In this document: one piece after another, positions 8,188 to 17,224 of the stretch
How positions within the stretch are numbered: position 1 is the stretch's first letter
Layout: every line of letters starts with the position of its first letter
NCBI GenBank assembly: GCA_019638615.1
Contig: JAHBTL010000004.1
Location: 1 to 64,000, forward strand
Source: Chitinophagaceae bacterium
GTDB lineage: Bacteria > Bacteroidota > Bacteroidia > Chitinophagales > Chitinophagaceae
Reading direction: 5' to 3'
DNA length: 64,000 nucleotides
The notes under the pieces: model-generated
The model's database searches: none
Told to the model about the DNA's origin: nothing
Seen by the model: the letters and a program-made list of their open reading frames with translations, nothing else
Translations under genes and position numbers: made by a program

Positions 8188-9828
8188 ATGAAACTATCTA
8201 TAAATAATAAGTTGATCTTGTTTATTGCCGGGATACTGTTTACCTGTTCCTGCAACGACAAAGAATTTTTGCGCGAAGATTTCAGGGGAAAGCTGGATAT
8301 AGAAGGCGGCTTTTTGACAAAGGCACAATTTGATGGCTTAAGCGCCGCGATGTACCGGACTATTCAATTGTTTTATAACTCTTCTGATGGCAGTAAAGAC
8401 GGCTGGATCCTGGGGATGGGCACGGATATATGCCTGGAGGGCATTAATCCAACCGGCAAATACAATAACTGGGCGCTGGTCAACTCGGTAGATAATTATT
8501 CCGGTGCCTGGTACGACTGGCAGTACGATATCATTAAAGTGGCCAACACCATTATTAAAGGCGCTGAAAACCCGCAGGCCGCCTGGGCGAGCGAAGAAGT
8601 GAAAAACAGCACGATCGCTGAGGCCCGGTTCTTCAGGGGATTTGCTTACCGTAACCTGGCAAATGTTTTCGGCGGTGTGCCTATTGTTTCCGAGCCACTG
8701 TCAGAAGCCAAAGATGATTTTGTAAGGAACACAAGAGAAGAATGCTGGGCATTTGCCAAAGCAGACCTGGAATTTGCGCGCACTAACCTGCCGCTCACTA
8801 CCAACTCTCCCGGCAGAGTGGTGCGGGCCGTCGCGGATCATTTCCTGGCAGAGGTCAATATTTCGCTGAAAGATTTTGATGGCGCTATTGCTGCCGCTAC
8901 AAGAGTAATAGACCAGACAGACGGCAGCTATTCGCTGGTAAAGCAGCGTTTCGGGAAACGGGCCGCTGAAACCAACAAAGACTATTACTGGGACCTTTTT
9001 GTAATGGGCAACCAGAACCGGCAAGCCGGCAACGAAGAAGGCATCTGGGTAGCGCAATTTGAAATTGGTGATAATGGTGCAGCGGTCTTAGGCGGTGCTC
9101 AGGTATCCAACCAACCCCTGATTGAGCGCAGGATGTGGTGTCAAATCTGGAATTGTGTTAAAGCGGGGTATAATGGCATTGCGCCCGATAGTACGGGTCG
9201 CGGTGCGGCACATGTACGTCCCACTAATTACGTCAAGTACACCATCTGGGAGAACGCGGGCAATGATATCCGCAATAACGAGATCAACATTAAGCGGAAT
9301 TATTATTTCGGTTCGGATGTACCGGGATACAGCAAGGGAGATCTGATCCCAAAGTCGTTCCTTACCACTAATGACGACACGATGCAATATGTTTACCCTA
9401 ACTGGCAAAAGTTCGGCACCGATAAGCATATTAATGGTATACCGGGTTTATATTTCCCCGATTTTTATATTGTGCGCCTGCCCGAAACCTACCTGCTGCG
9501 TGCGGAAGCCTATCTTGCCAAAGGCCGGACCGACCTGGCGGCTGATGATATCAATGTGATCAGGGATCGGGCACAGGCTCCCTTAATAACAGCTTCAGAT
9601 GTGACGCTCGATTATATACTGGATGAAAGAGCCAGGGAATTGTTTGGTGAGGAATTCAGGATGCTGACATTAGGCCGCTTAGGATTGATATACGAAAGGA
9701 CAAAAAAATATGGGTGGGAGCCCGCCCAGGCATCTGTTCAACCCCATAATAATCTGATGCCCATTCCGCTTACAGCCATTAACAGGAATGTAGGAGCGAA
9801 ACTAGAGCAGAATCCGGGATATGAATAG
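8188..9828 (+). CDS. SusD/RagB glycan-binding lipoprotein (PUL 1)
   Basis: A 546-residue surface lipoprotein that forms the lid of the SusC transporter. The signal peptide ends in a lipobox-like TCSC (Cys28). The SusD helical TPR core is visible (AEARFFRGFAYRNLANVFGGVPIV near 150-175) and the RagB C-terminal part ends with the usual LPETYLLRAEAYLAKG, ILDERARELFGEEFR and MPIPLTAI blocks. Length is normal for the family. It is 18 bases behind susC and is the last gene before a repeat-rich gap. Confidence 0.94.
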   Translation: MKLSINNKLILFIAGILFTCSCNDKEFLREDFRGKLDIEGGFLTKAQFDGLSAAMYRTIQLFYNSSDGSKDGWILGMGTDICLEGINPTGKYNNWALVNSVDNYSGAWYDWQYDIIKVANTIIKGAENPQAAWASEEVKNSTIAEARFFRGFAYRNLANVFGGVPIVSEPLSEAKDDFVRNTREECWAFAKADLEFARTNLPLTTNSPGRVVRAVADHFLAEVNISLKDFDGAIAAATRVIDQTDGSYSLVKQRFGKRAAETNKDYYWDLFVMGNQNRQAGNEEGIWVAQFEIGDNGAAVLGGAQVSNQPLIERRMWCQIWNCVKAGYNGIAPDSTGRGAAHVRPTNYVKYTIWENAGNDIRNNEINIKRNYYFGSDVPGYSKGDLIPKSFLTTNDDTMQYVYPNWQKFGTDKHINGIPGLYFPDFYIVRLPETYLLRAEAYLAKGRTDLAADDINVIRDRAQAPLITASDVTLDYILDERARELFGEEFRMLTLGRLGLIYERTKKYGWEPAQASVQPHNNLMPIPLTAINRNVGAKLEQNPGYE

Positions 9829-9837
9829 AGGAATTAA

Positions 9838-9908
9838 AAACCTATAAGGTTTGCAGCGTACCCCTACCCCCTAAAGGGGAATGGCAGTCCGGCAAACCTT
9901 ATAGGTTT
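9838..9908. repeat. cctataagg inverted repeat, copy 1
   Basis: Perfect 17-base arms (aaacctataaggtttgc at 9838-9854 and its complement at 9892-9908) flank 37 bases that include a second small stem (ccccta/taggg-like). The same arms occur again at 14031-14082 with a different centre. It follows the susD stop by about 10 bases and may act as a bidirectional terminator or be a mobile palindrome. Confidence 0.65.
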
Positions 9909-10008
9909 AATTTCCACAGGTGGTATTGAATTAAACGCATGTTGCGACGGGAGCCTGCCCGCCGAGGCGGGAAGCAGTCCCTGCAGTTTGGAGGATGCCG
10001 ACGCACGA

Positions 10009-10182
10009 GGATTGCTTCGGGAGGTGGTTCGCAAGTCCCTGCTTTCCACTAGGGGCTGACCACAAAGGTCGTTGAACGTCTTTGCTAGGGAGGAATGACC
10101 GAAGCAATCTCATTGAATGATGTGAATGTATGTGTTATAGATTGCTTCACTTCATTCGCAATGACGACCTTTTTGGTCAGCC
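10009..10182. repeat. nested inverted-repeat element
   Basis: Outer arms of 19 bases pair with one mismatch (10054-10072, ggctgaccacaaaggtcgt, with 10164-10182). A ggattgcttcgg block (10009-10020) pairs with ccgaagcaatc (10099-10109), and another attgcttc lies at 10141-10148. The gattgcttc...cgcaatgac wording recalls intergenic repeats common in Bacteroidota genomes. It fills most of the 428-base gap before GH31; no gene is visible there. Confidence 0.5.
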
Positions 10183-10256
10183 TTAAAGTTAAACCGGAAC
10201 TTAAACAGGATAGTATTCATTATTATTGTAGTATTAGTTAAAAACATAAACGCTTT

Positions 10257-12593
10257 ATGAAAAGGAATATTCGTTGCCTGATGCTATGCTGGTTGATCTT
10301 TTTAACAGCAGTATTTGCACAGGCACAGGATAAAAATAAAAACATAATCGTTGAACATGCATTTAACAAAACATCGCAGATACGGGTGGAAGCCCTATCC
10401 GATGCCATCATAAGGATCTCTATTGTGCCGGAAGGGGCAGCGTTCCAACACTCGGGACTGAACCGCTATGGATTTATTACACCTGTTGTGCAGGAGATAT
10501 CCAAACCACAGGTATCCAAAACCAGCCAGGGGGTAACCATAAAAACCGGTAAGCTGGGGCTGAAGATCAATTATTCCATCGGCAGCATCCGGGTGACTGA
10601 AGGCAATAGTGATAAAGTGTTGCTGGATCAGGTGGCCTCCGGTTTTAAAGACGGGGTGACCCAGGCAGTTTTCAATGCAGACAAAAACGAAGACTGGATC
10701 GGGTTTGGCGATCAGGCGAGAACGCATTTATATCACCGGGGGCGCATAGCAGACTGCGATATCCGCTACAAAACATCTACCTATATTCCCGTTCCTTTTT
10801 TTATGTCAACCAAAGGTGTGGGCGTAGTGGTAAATACCACCTATCGCACCATCTTCGATATGTGCAAAACCAACCCTGATACCTATAACTGGATCAATGA
10901 AAGCGGCACCATTGACTATTACCTGTTTGTGGGTAAGGACTATAGACAACTTTTAGATTTATATACCCAACTGACCGGCAGGCCCCAATTGCCGCCGCAC
11001 TGGGCTTTTGGTTTGTGGTTCATTTGCCGTGAACAGGCAACTGATTATGAAGTGATAGACTGCGCTGTCAATTTCCGGCGGGAAGAAATACCCTGCGACG
11101 TAATTGGTCTTGAGCCGGGGTGGATGTCAAAGAATTATGACTATTCTGTTAAAAAGCAGTGGCATCCCGAACGTTTTCCGCACCCCTGGTGGTTTGGAGA
11201 TGCCCGGCCGCCATCCTTTGTACCACCTTTAAAAAATATGGGATACAAGCTGAAGCTATGGCTTTGCATGAATTATGATCTTAGCTATGAAGCAGAGCGG
11301 CAGGCAGGAAATGATCCAACGTTAGCAGCATTGGCGCCTGCCGGTAATGCCAATGCAACATCTCCCGTATTTTTCGACCCCAACCTGGGAAGAGTGGTGC
11401 TTGCTGATACCATAACGGTCATTGATGAACCCTGGTTTAAGCACCTGGAGAAATTTGTGGACCAGGGAGTGGACATGTTCAAAATGGATGGCGCCACGCA
11501 AATGGATTTTCATCCTGACCGGTCATGGGGTAACGGGATGAAGGACAAGGAAATGCACAACCTGTATCCTTTGCTGTATTCCCAGCAGATGTATGACGGC
11601 TTCAAGAAAAAGACCAACAGGAGGCCTGCTTCACTGACGCCTGCCGGGTGGGTGGGGTACCAGGCTTTTTCTACCGTATGGACGGGTGATACCGGCGGAG
11701 AGCTGACTACGCTGGGAGGCGTTATGAATAACTCTATTGTCGGGCATAGCTGGTCTACCGTAGACATGGAAGTGTATAAAAAAGAAGGTATTCATTACGG
11801 GTATTTGTTACCCATCAGCGAGATCTGTAGCTGGGCTTATTTCAAAATGCCCTGGATACAGGGAAAGGAACTAACGGATATGCACCGTTATTATGCGCAG
11901 TTGCGCTCTAGGCTGTTCCCATACCTTTATTCAACAGCGAATGTTGCCACCAAAACCGGCTGGCCGGTATTACAACCCCTGACGCTGGCTTATCCCGAAG
12001 ACAAAAAGAACTGGAACATCCTGCACCAGTACCTGTTGGGTCCGGGGCTAATGGTAGGGATCTATAAAGACAGCATATATTTCCCGGAAGGACAATGGAA
12101 AGATTACTGGACAGGTGAAATAGTGGAAGGAGGACAATTAAAAGTGGTGACCTGGCCCAAAGACCGTGGCGGTTCATTGTATGTAAAAGCAGGTGGTATT
12201 ATTCCTATGGGGCCGCTGATGCAATACCGGGGAGAAAAGCCGATGGATGAAATCACCTTGTATGTATTCCCGGATGAAAAAGAAAGTTTCTTTGATCTAT
12301 ACGAGGACGATGGTGTAAGCTTTGATCATGAAAAAGGAAGATCCATGTCAACACGCATTTCAGCAAAGAAAACAGGGAATGTAAACACGGTAGAAATTGG
12401 TAAAAGCGTAGGCGACTTTGAGGGAGCTGTTAAGCAAAGAACCTGGAAGGTGGTGATGCACCTGGCAGCCAAACCAACTGCTGTTGCCATGAATGGGGTA
12501 TCGTTGAATGAAAGCGACTACTCCTATGATGAGCAGAGAAAGGAGCTTACGGTCAATAGGCTGTCTTCACCCGGTGTTTTAACAGTACAATAG
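10257..12593 (+). CDS. glycoside hydrolase family 31 (alpha-glycosidase)
   Basis: A 778-residue secreted GH31 enzyme, a retaining exo-alpha-glycosidase (alpha-glucosidase, alpha-xylosidase and relatives). A signal peptide ends near AQAQ (residue 24). The N-terminal beta-sandwich (about 25-225) precedes the catalytic barrel, which begins near LPPHWAFGLWF. The nucleophile is likely Asp411 in FKMDGATQ and the acid/base Asp478 in WTGDTGG, followed by SNI-like GHSW. A distal beta domain ends the protein. It is the first enzyme of the PUL 1 gene run. The FKMDGAT wording differs from plain maltase WxDMNE, so an alpha-xylosidase or other specificity is possible. Confidence 0.88.
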   Translation: MKRNIRCLMLCWLIFLTAVFAQAQDKNKNIIVEHAFNKTSQIRVEALSDAIIRISIVPEGAAFQHSGLNRYGFITPVVQEISKPQVSKTSQGVTIKTGKLGLKINYSIGSIRVTEGNSDKVLLDQVASGFKDGVTQAVFNADKNEDWIGFGDQARTHLYHRGRIADCDIRYKTSTYIPVPFFMSTKGVGVVVNTTYRTIFDMCKTNPDTYNWINESGTIDYYLFVGKDYRQLLDLYTQLTGRPQLPPHWAFGLWFICREQATDYEVIDCAVNFRREEIPCDVIGLEPGWMSKNYDYSVKKQWHPERFPHPWWFGDARPPSFVPPLKNMGYKLKLWLCMNYDLSYEAERQAGNDPTLAALAPAGNANATSPVFFDPNLGRVVLADTITVIDEPWFKHLEKFVDQGVDMFKMDGATQMDFHPDRSWGNGMKDKEMHNLYPLLYSQQMYDGFKKKTNRRPASLTPAGWVGYQAFSTVWTGDTGGELTTLGGVMNNSIVGHSWSTVDMEVYKKEGIHYGYLLPISEICSWAYFKMPWIQGKELTDMHRYYAQLRSRLFPYLYSTANVATKTGWPVLQPLTLAYPEDKKNWNILHQYLLGPGLMVGIYKDSIYFPEGQWKDYWTGEIVEGGQLKVVTWPKDRGGSLYVKAGGIIPMGPLMQYRGEKPMDEITLYVFPDEKESFFDLYEDDGVSFDHEKGRSMSTRISAKKTGNVNTVEIGKSVGDFEGAVKQRTWKVVMHLAAKPTAVAMNGVSLNESDYSYDEQRKELTVNRLSSPGVLTVQ

Positions 12594-12606
12594 TGAAGAT
12601 TGTTCT

Positions 12607-12646
12607 CCTTCGTGTCCTGGTGGCTCCTGTTTTTTGAACCACGAAG
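12607..12646. repeat. short imperfect palindromic intergenic repeat
   Basis: The gap between GH31 and the propeller gene contains ccttcgtg (12607-12614) and its near complement cacgaag (12640-12646), within text of the type accacgaag-cacaaagg that recurs between genes in many Bacteroidota. The 63-codon frame across it is not credible. Confidence 0.35.
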
Positions 12647-12714
12647 TCACAAAGGCTCAAAAAGACACCGGCTGACCGATCCTGTTTTTTCAAATATTTA
12701 TAAAGATCAATCGG

Positions 12715-14019
12715 ATGCGAATTGTAATATGGTTACTGCTTTTTATTTTCAGCTTCCCAGGCATTCAGGCCCAGCAGCTTCTCACGAATGATGGCGCCTG
12801 GTGCTGGTTCAGCGATCCCCGTGCTATTTATACCAACACAAAAAAAGCAATGATCATCACCGGCTGGATTGATAAAAGCGGGAACGTGTATGCGGCATCG
12901 TTAGATCCCGGCTCCGGGAAAATTGCCACGAAAAAGCTTTACCCGGAACTGGAGATAGACGATCACGATAACCCGGCTTTCCTGGAGCTGGCGGATGGAA
13001 ATATACTGAGCCAGTACACCTGGCACAACGGCACGGTGAACGGCATGGGTGTTATTCAAAATACCACGGACCAGCCTTTTGATGTAGCGCATTTTGGACC
13101 GCCGGTAGTATTTAAACCCTATGCTGAAGCGCTCGTAAAAAAATACCAAAAGCAAACCTATAGTTATGCCAATCCGTTCATGCTGAAAGCCGAACAAAAT
13201 AAGTTGTATAGCTTCGGCCGCTGGATCGGCTTTAAGCCTAACCTCATCACTTCAACAGATAATGGAAAGACCTGGTCGGATCCCAAAGTGGTGATCACCT
13301 CCGCAGCGCTGGACGTGAATAACCGTCCGTACGTTAAATACCATTCCGATGGAAGATCAAAGATACACCTGTTGTTTACCGATGGGCATCCTAACAATGA
13401 ACCGCTCAACTCGGTGTACTATTGTTATTATGAAAACAACGCTTTCTGGCGGGCAGATGGTACTCAAATATGCACGGTTGATCAGTTGCCTTTTCACCCG
13501 GAAGATGCATCCATAGTGTATAAAGCTACTCCTGAAACAGGCAAGGCCTGGATATTTGATATAGCGATAGACAAAAAAGGTCATCCGGTGGTAGCCTATA
13601 CGCGGTATCCTACCAACCGGGAGCATTTGTATTACTATGCGGTGTATAACAAAGGCAAATGGGAAGATCACCCGCTTATCAATTCCGGAACCTGGTTCCC
13701 TGAAGATGAAGAAGGGAAAAAACAAAGAGAGGAGAATTATTCAGGTGGCATGACCCTTGATCCGCAGAACCCGTCAACCGTATATTTTTCCCACCAGGTC
13801 AATGGTGTTTTTGAATTGTCGAAGGCAACCACCGGCAACTTTGGCAAAAGTTGGAAAATAACTCCTGTAACACGTAATTCAGAGTTGAATAATGTGCGCC
13901 CTGTTGTACCGCGTTATAAGAAAAAATCTGATCCAACGGTGTTGCTGTGGATGCAATGCAGGAAATACCTGCATTATACAGACTATGATGCGGATATCGT
14001 GTACCGGGTGTTGGAATAA
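12715..14019 (+). CDS. secreted BNR_4 seven-bladed propeller, possible polysaccharide lyase
   Basis: A 434-residue protein with a signal peptide (to about residue 19, GIQAQ) and a BNR_4-type propeller: the GAWCWFSDPRAIY opening, several STDNGKTW-like Asp-box turns and a VYYCYY blade. Known families with this fold include ulvan lyases PL24 and PL25. Two histidines, His84 (DDHDNPA) and His104 (YTWHNG), are 20 residues apart as I recall for the PL25 catalytic pair, and a RPYVKYHSDGR segment supplies Tyr and Arg. That supports a lyase, but many BNR_4 proteins have no assigned activity. It lies between GH31 and dioxygenase genes in PUL 1. Confidence 0.75.
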   Translation: MRIVIWLLLFIFSFPGIQAQQLLTNDGAWCWFSDPRAIYTNTKKAMIITGWIDKSGNVYAASLDPGSGKIATKKLYPELEIDDHDNPAFLELADGNILSQYTWHNGTVNGMGVIQNTTDQPFDVAHFGPPVVFKPYAEALVKKYQKQTYSYANPFMLKAEQNKLYSFGRWIGFKPNLITSTDNGKTWSDPKVVITSAALDVNNRPYVKYHSDGRSKIHLLFTDGHPNNEPLNSVYYCYYENNAFWRADGTQICTVDQLPFHPEDASIVYKATPETGKAWIFDIAIDKKGHPVVAYTRYPTNREHLYYYAVYNKGKWEDHPLINSGTWFPEDEEGKKQREENYSGGMTLDPQNPSTVYFSHQVNGVFELSKATTGNFGKSWKITPVTRNSELNNVRPVVPRYKKKSDPTVLLWMQCRKYLHYTDYDADIVYRVLE

Positions 14020-14030
14020 ATCTATAAATG

Positions 14031-14082
14031 AACCTATAAGGTTTGCCGGGGCAGCATTGCAGCGCTGCAAACCTTATAGGTT
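14031..14082. repeat. cctataagg inverted repeat, copy 2
   Basis: Perfect 16-base arms (14031-14046 and 14067-14082) identical to those at 9838-9908, with a 20-base GC-rich centre that itself pairs (gcagc...gcagcgct). It sits between the propeller gene and the PhyH gene, ending in tttt, so it could act as a terminator. Confidence 0.65.
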
Positions 14083-14104
14083 TTAATACTTAAAATCAAA
14101 CAAA

Positions 14105-14923
14105 ATGAAAACAATGAACTTACCATTGCTGAACGATACAAAGAAAATAAACGAAGATACTATTCAGTCTTTCCGCGAAAGTGGCCACACGCTGATCCGG
14201 GAGGTCTTAAGCAAAGAGGAAGCCGGGATATACAGGGATGTGATCAATAAGGCTGCTTATCAATACAATACGGAAACCCGTGCTATGGAAGATCGGGATA
14301 CTTACGGAAAAGCTTTTTTACAGATCGGCAATTTATGGGAAGTGGATGAAGGAGTAAGGCAGTTCACCCTGGCAAAACGCTTTGCAAAGATCGCCGCCGA
14401 CCTGCTGGGTGTGGAGAGGGTACGTATTTACCACGACCAGGCCTTATACAAAGAAGCGGGTGGAGGATTTACTCCCTGGCACCAGGATCAATATTACTGG
14501 CCGCTTGATACCAATAATACAGTAACGATGTGGATGCCAATGGTTGATATCACAGAAGATATGGGTATGCTCACTTTTGCTTCCGGCACACAGCATAAGG
14601 GCATGGTAGATAATATTGCTATTTCCGACGAATCGGAAAAAACGCTGGATGAGTACATTAAGCGACAGGGGTACCCGGTTACCCGTTCCCAAAGCATGAA
14701 CGCCGGCGATGCCACCTGGCATTACGGGTGGACGTTACATTGTGCACCCGGTAATGATTCGTCTACTACAAGAGAAGTAATGACCATTATTTATTTTGCT
14801 GATGGCGCAAAAGTAACGGCTCCCAAAAACGAGCACCAGGAAGCCGACAGGCAGCGCTGGTTATGCGGAATAGCGCCGGGATCTTATGCAGCAACTGATC
14901 TGAATCCGGTTGTAAAACAATAG
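14105..14923 (+). CDS. phytanoyl-CoA dioxygenase (PhyH) family oxygenase
   Basis: A 272-residue non-haem Fe(II)/2-oxoglutarate dioxygenase. The iron triad is visible as His126-x-Asp128 (TPWHQDQYYWP) and His212 (WTLHCAPGN), with Arg223 (TTREV) placed to bind 2-oxoglutarate. There is no signal peptide, so it acts in the cytoplasm, unlike the exported enzymes around it. The substrate cannot be read from sequence; in this locus a methylated or otherwise modified sugar or a released aglycone is possible. Length fits the family. Confidence 0.88.
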   Translation: MKTMNLPLLNDTKKINEDTIQSFRESGHTLIREVLSKEEAGIYRDVINKAAYQYNTETRAMEDRDTYGKAFLQIGNLWEVDEGVRQFTLAKRFAKIAADLLGVERVRIYHDQALYKEAGGGFTPWHQDQYYWPLDTNNTVTMWMPMVDITEDMGMLTFASGTQHKGMVDNIAISDESEKTLDEYIKRQGYPVTRSQSMNAGDATWHYGWTLHCAPGNDSSTTREVMTIIYFADGAKVTAPKNEHQEADRQRWLCGIAPGSYAATDLNPVVKQ

Positions 14924-15052
14924 GAGTTGTTACACTTTGCTGTGCTAAACGTCTTCTCTTCATTTTTGCTGTGGCCGGAGACGATAACAATACTGTGTGA
15001 AGCAAAATGGCATTGCATAGCGGGGATAGCGGGAGGAACTAAAAAAGAATGT

Positions 15053-16249
15053 ATGAAGAAGATAATCTTATGTTTCGTTAGCTGTGTAATTTCCTTTACT
15101 GGTTTTTCACAAAATGAAAGGGAGTTTTGGTTGAAGCAATTAGATAAAATTTCAAGACCGGTTTTGTCAAATCTTGCAAAAGACAGGTTGAAGGAAACGA
15201 TGCCTGTAACACTTCCCGATAGAAGCGATGATCCTGTATTAAGAACAGAAGTTGCCTACCTGGAAGCATTTGCTAGAACACTTTGCGGTATCGCTCCCTG
15301 GCTGAACATAGAAGAGGGAGATGCCAAAGAAAATGCTTTGCGAAAACAATACAGGGAATGGTCGCTGAATGGATTGAAGAATGCGGTAAACCCGGATGCG
15401 AAGGATTACATGAACTTCAGGTATCCACAAGCATTGGTGGATGCATCTTTCCTGGCTTTTGCGCTTGTTCGCTGCCCATGGCTATGGGAAAATACGGACA
15501 GCATAACGAAGAAACAGGTAGTAGAAGCTTTTTTACAAACCAGAAAAATAACGCCCAGCTTTAATAACTGGATTTTATTCTCAGGTATGATTGAAGCTTT
15601 TTTTTGTAAGTATGCATATGAATGGGAGGCTGTAAGAATAGAATACGGTATTCGTCAATTTGAACAATGGTATGTAGGCGATGGTGTATATTCTGATGGT
15701 AATACTTACCATTGGGATTATTATAACAGTTATGTGATCCATCCTTTTTTGGAAGCCATTACAGAAGTAGTAAATGCCAGGAATTCCGCATACGCATCAT
15801 ATGCAGATAGATACAGGGCAAGACGCAACCGGTATGCCATCATACAGGAAAGATTGATAAATGCTGATGGCTCTTTTCCTGCAACAGGGAGGTCAATTGT
15901 TTACCGGGGTGCTGCATTTCATCATTTGGCAAATGTGGTATGGCGCAGGCAACTGCCAAGTGAACTGCACCCGGCGCAAGTACGAAGCGCATTAACAGCC
16001 GTATTGAAAAAAACAATGGAAAGCCCGACTACTTTTAAAGACGGATGGCTCACTATTGGCCTGTATGGTTCACAGCCTGGTGTGGCAGATTATTATAATA
16101 ATACGGGCAGTCTATATTTATGTACTAATATACTTCTGCCATTGGGCTTACCGCCGGCAGATGAATTTTGGAGTGCACCTCCTGAAAAATTTACAGCAGA
16201 AAAAATGTGGAGCGGTGAAGATGTAAAAGGCGATCATTTCATCCCTTAA
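15053..16249 (+). CDS. DUF2264 family protein, GH154-like
   Basis: A 398-residue exported protein with signal peptide MKKIILCFVSCVISFTGFSQ. The rest shows the DUF2264 pattern: AYLEAFARTLCGIAPWL, the NWILFSGMIEAFFC block, YGDGVYSDG-type text (YVGDGVYSDGNTYHWDYYNSYVIHPF) and GRSIVYRGAAF. DUF2264 is an alpha/alpha-barrel family that, from memory, underlies CAZy GH154 (beta-glucuronidase). A uronic-acid hydrolase would suit the lyase-like propeller upstream. The ATG at 15053 was preferred to 14927 because it begins a clean signal peptide; the longer reading adds a stretch with no homology. Confidence 0.8.
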   Translation: MKKIILCFVSCVISFTGFSQNEREFWLKQLDKISRPVLSNLAKDRLKETMPVTLPDRSDDPVLRTEVAYLEAFARTLCGIAPWLNIEEGDAKENALRKQYREWSLNGLKNAVNPDAKDYMNFRYPQALVDASFLAFALVRCPWLWENTDSITKKQVVEAFLQTRKITPSFNNWILFSGMIEAFFCKYAYEWEAVRIEYGIRQFEQWYVGDGVYSDGNTYHWDYYNSYVIHPFLEAITEVVNARNSAYASYADRYRARRNRYAIIQERLINADGSFPATGRSIVYRGAAFHHLANVVWRRQLPSELHPAQVRSALTAVLKKTMESPTTFKDGWLTIGLYGSQPGVADYYNNTGSLYLCTNILLPLGLPPADEFWSAPPEKFTAEKMWSGEDVKGDHFIP

Positions 16250-16268
16250 TTACTTAAATGAACGATCA

Positions 16269-17219
16269 GTGAAATTAAACAGGCGTGATTTTATAAAAAA
16301 GACTTCGGTGGTAACGACAGGAGCTCTTGCGAACCAGCCGGTTTTTTCAGGTGGGCTACATAAAAAGACAACGGCTTATCCGGTTTGTGTTTTTACCAAA
16401 TGCTTGCAATTTCTTGATTATGATAATCTTGCTGAAACCATTGCTGCAATTGGATTTGACGGGGCTGACATGCCTGTTCGGAAAGGAGGGCATGTACTTC
16501 CCGAAAATGTAAAAACTGATTTGCCAAAGGCGGTAAAAGCTCTGCAAAAGTCCGGAATAAAAGTTCCTATGATGGTTACTGATATTATTGGCCCTGACCA
16601 TCCTGAAATCGAAAAAATATTAGGAACTGCATCTGCATTAGGTATCAGGCATTATAGAATGGGTTACCTGGCATACGATCCGGAAAAGACGGTTCCGGAA
16701 AATCTTGATCTGCATAAAAGGACGATGGAAAACCTGGAAAAGGTCAATCGTAAATATGATATATGTGGCGAATACCAGAACCACTCGGGCACCGGAGTAG
16801 GCGCCCCGGTATGGGATGTTTACTGGATTTTAAAAGACCGTGATCCGGCCTATCTCGGCGCTCAATACGACATTCGCCATGCTACCTGTGAGGGTGGCAG
16901 TGCATGGCCCATTGGAATGAAGCTGCTTGCGCCCTGGATAAAAACAACTGACATAAAAGATTTTATCCGGGAAAAACAAAACGAAAAATGGCAGGTAAAA
17001 GACGTTCAGTTAGGGGAAGGCCAGGTTGATTTTGATGCCTACTGTAAGGAGTATAGCAGGCTTGGGATCAGCGGCCCGGTATCTATCCATTATGAATACG
17101 ATCTTGGCGGCGCTGAACATGGCCATACCAGGCCGACAATGAGTCTTGATAAAATTTCATCGTATTTAAGAAATGATCTCAAATGGTTCAGAGCGAAAGT
17201 TGAACAATACAAAATGTAA
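16269..17219 (+). CDS. Tat-exported xylose-isomerase-like TIM-barrel protein
   Basis: A 316-residue sugar phosphate isomerase/epimerase-type TIM barrel (AP_endonuc_2 fold). It starts with GTG at 16269, giving a twin-arginine signal NRRDFIKKTSVVTTGAL. Metal-site candidates in the barrel include Glu in CGEYQNHSG, Asp/His in QYDIRHA and the late IHYEYD. Such exported members sit in many Bacteroidota PULs and are presumed to act on sugars in the periplasm, but the reaction is unknown. The spacing of 19 bases to DUF2264 upstream and 5 to the SGNH gene downstream indicates one operon. Confidence 0.8.
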   Translation: MKLNRRDFIKKTSVVTTGALANQPVFSGGLHKKTTAYPVCVFTKCLQFLDYDNLAETIAAIGFDGADMPVRKGGHVLPENVKTDLPKAVKALQKSGIKVPMMVTDIIGPDHPEIEKILGTASALGIRHYRMGYLAYDPEKTVPENLDLHKRTMENLEKVNRKYDICGEYQNHSGTGVGAPVWDVYWILKDRDPAYLGAQYDIRHATCEGGSAWPIGMKLLAPWIKTTDIKDFIREKQNEKWQVKDVQLGEGQVDFDAYCKEYSRLGISGPVSIHYEYDLGGAEHGHTRPTMSLDKISSYLRNDLKWFRAKVEQYKM

Positions 17220-17224
17220 AGCGA

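Noticed and set aside
12600..12791. 63-codon frame before the propeller gene
   Set aside because: Composed of intergenic repeat and an out-of-frame reading of the propeller signal peptide.
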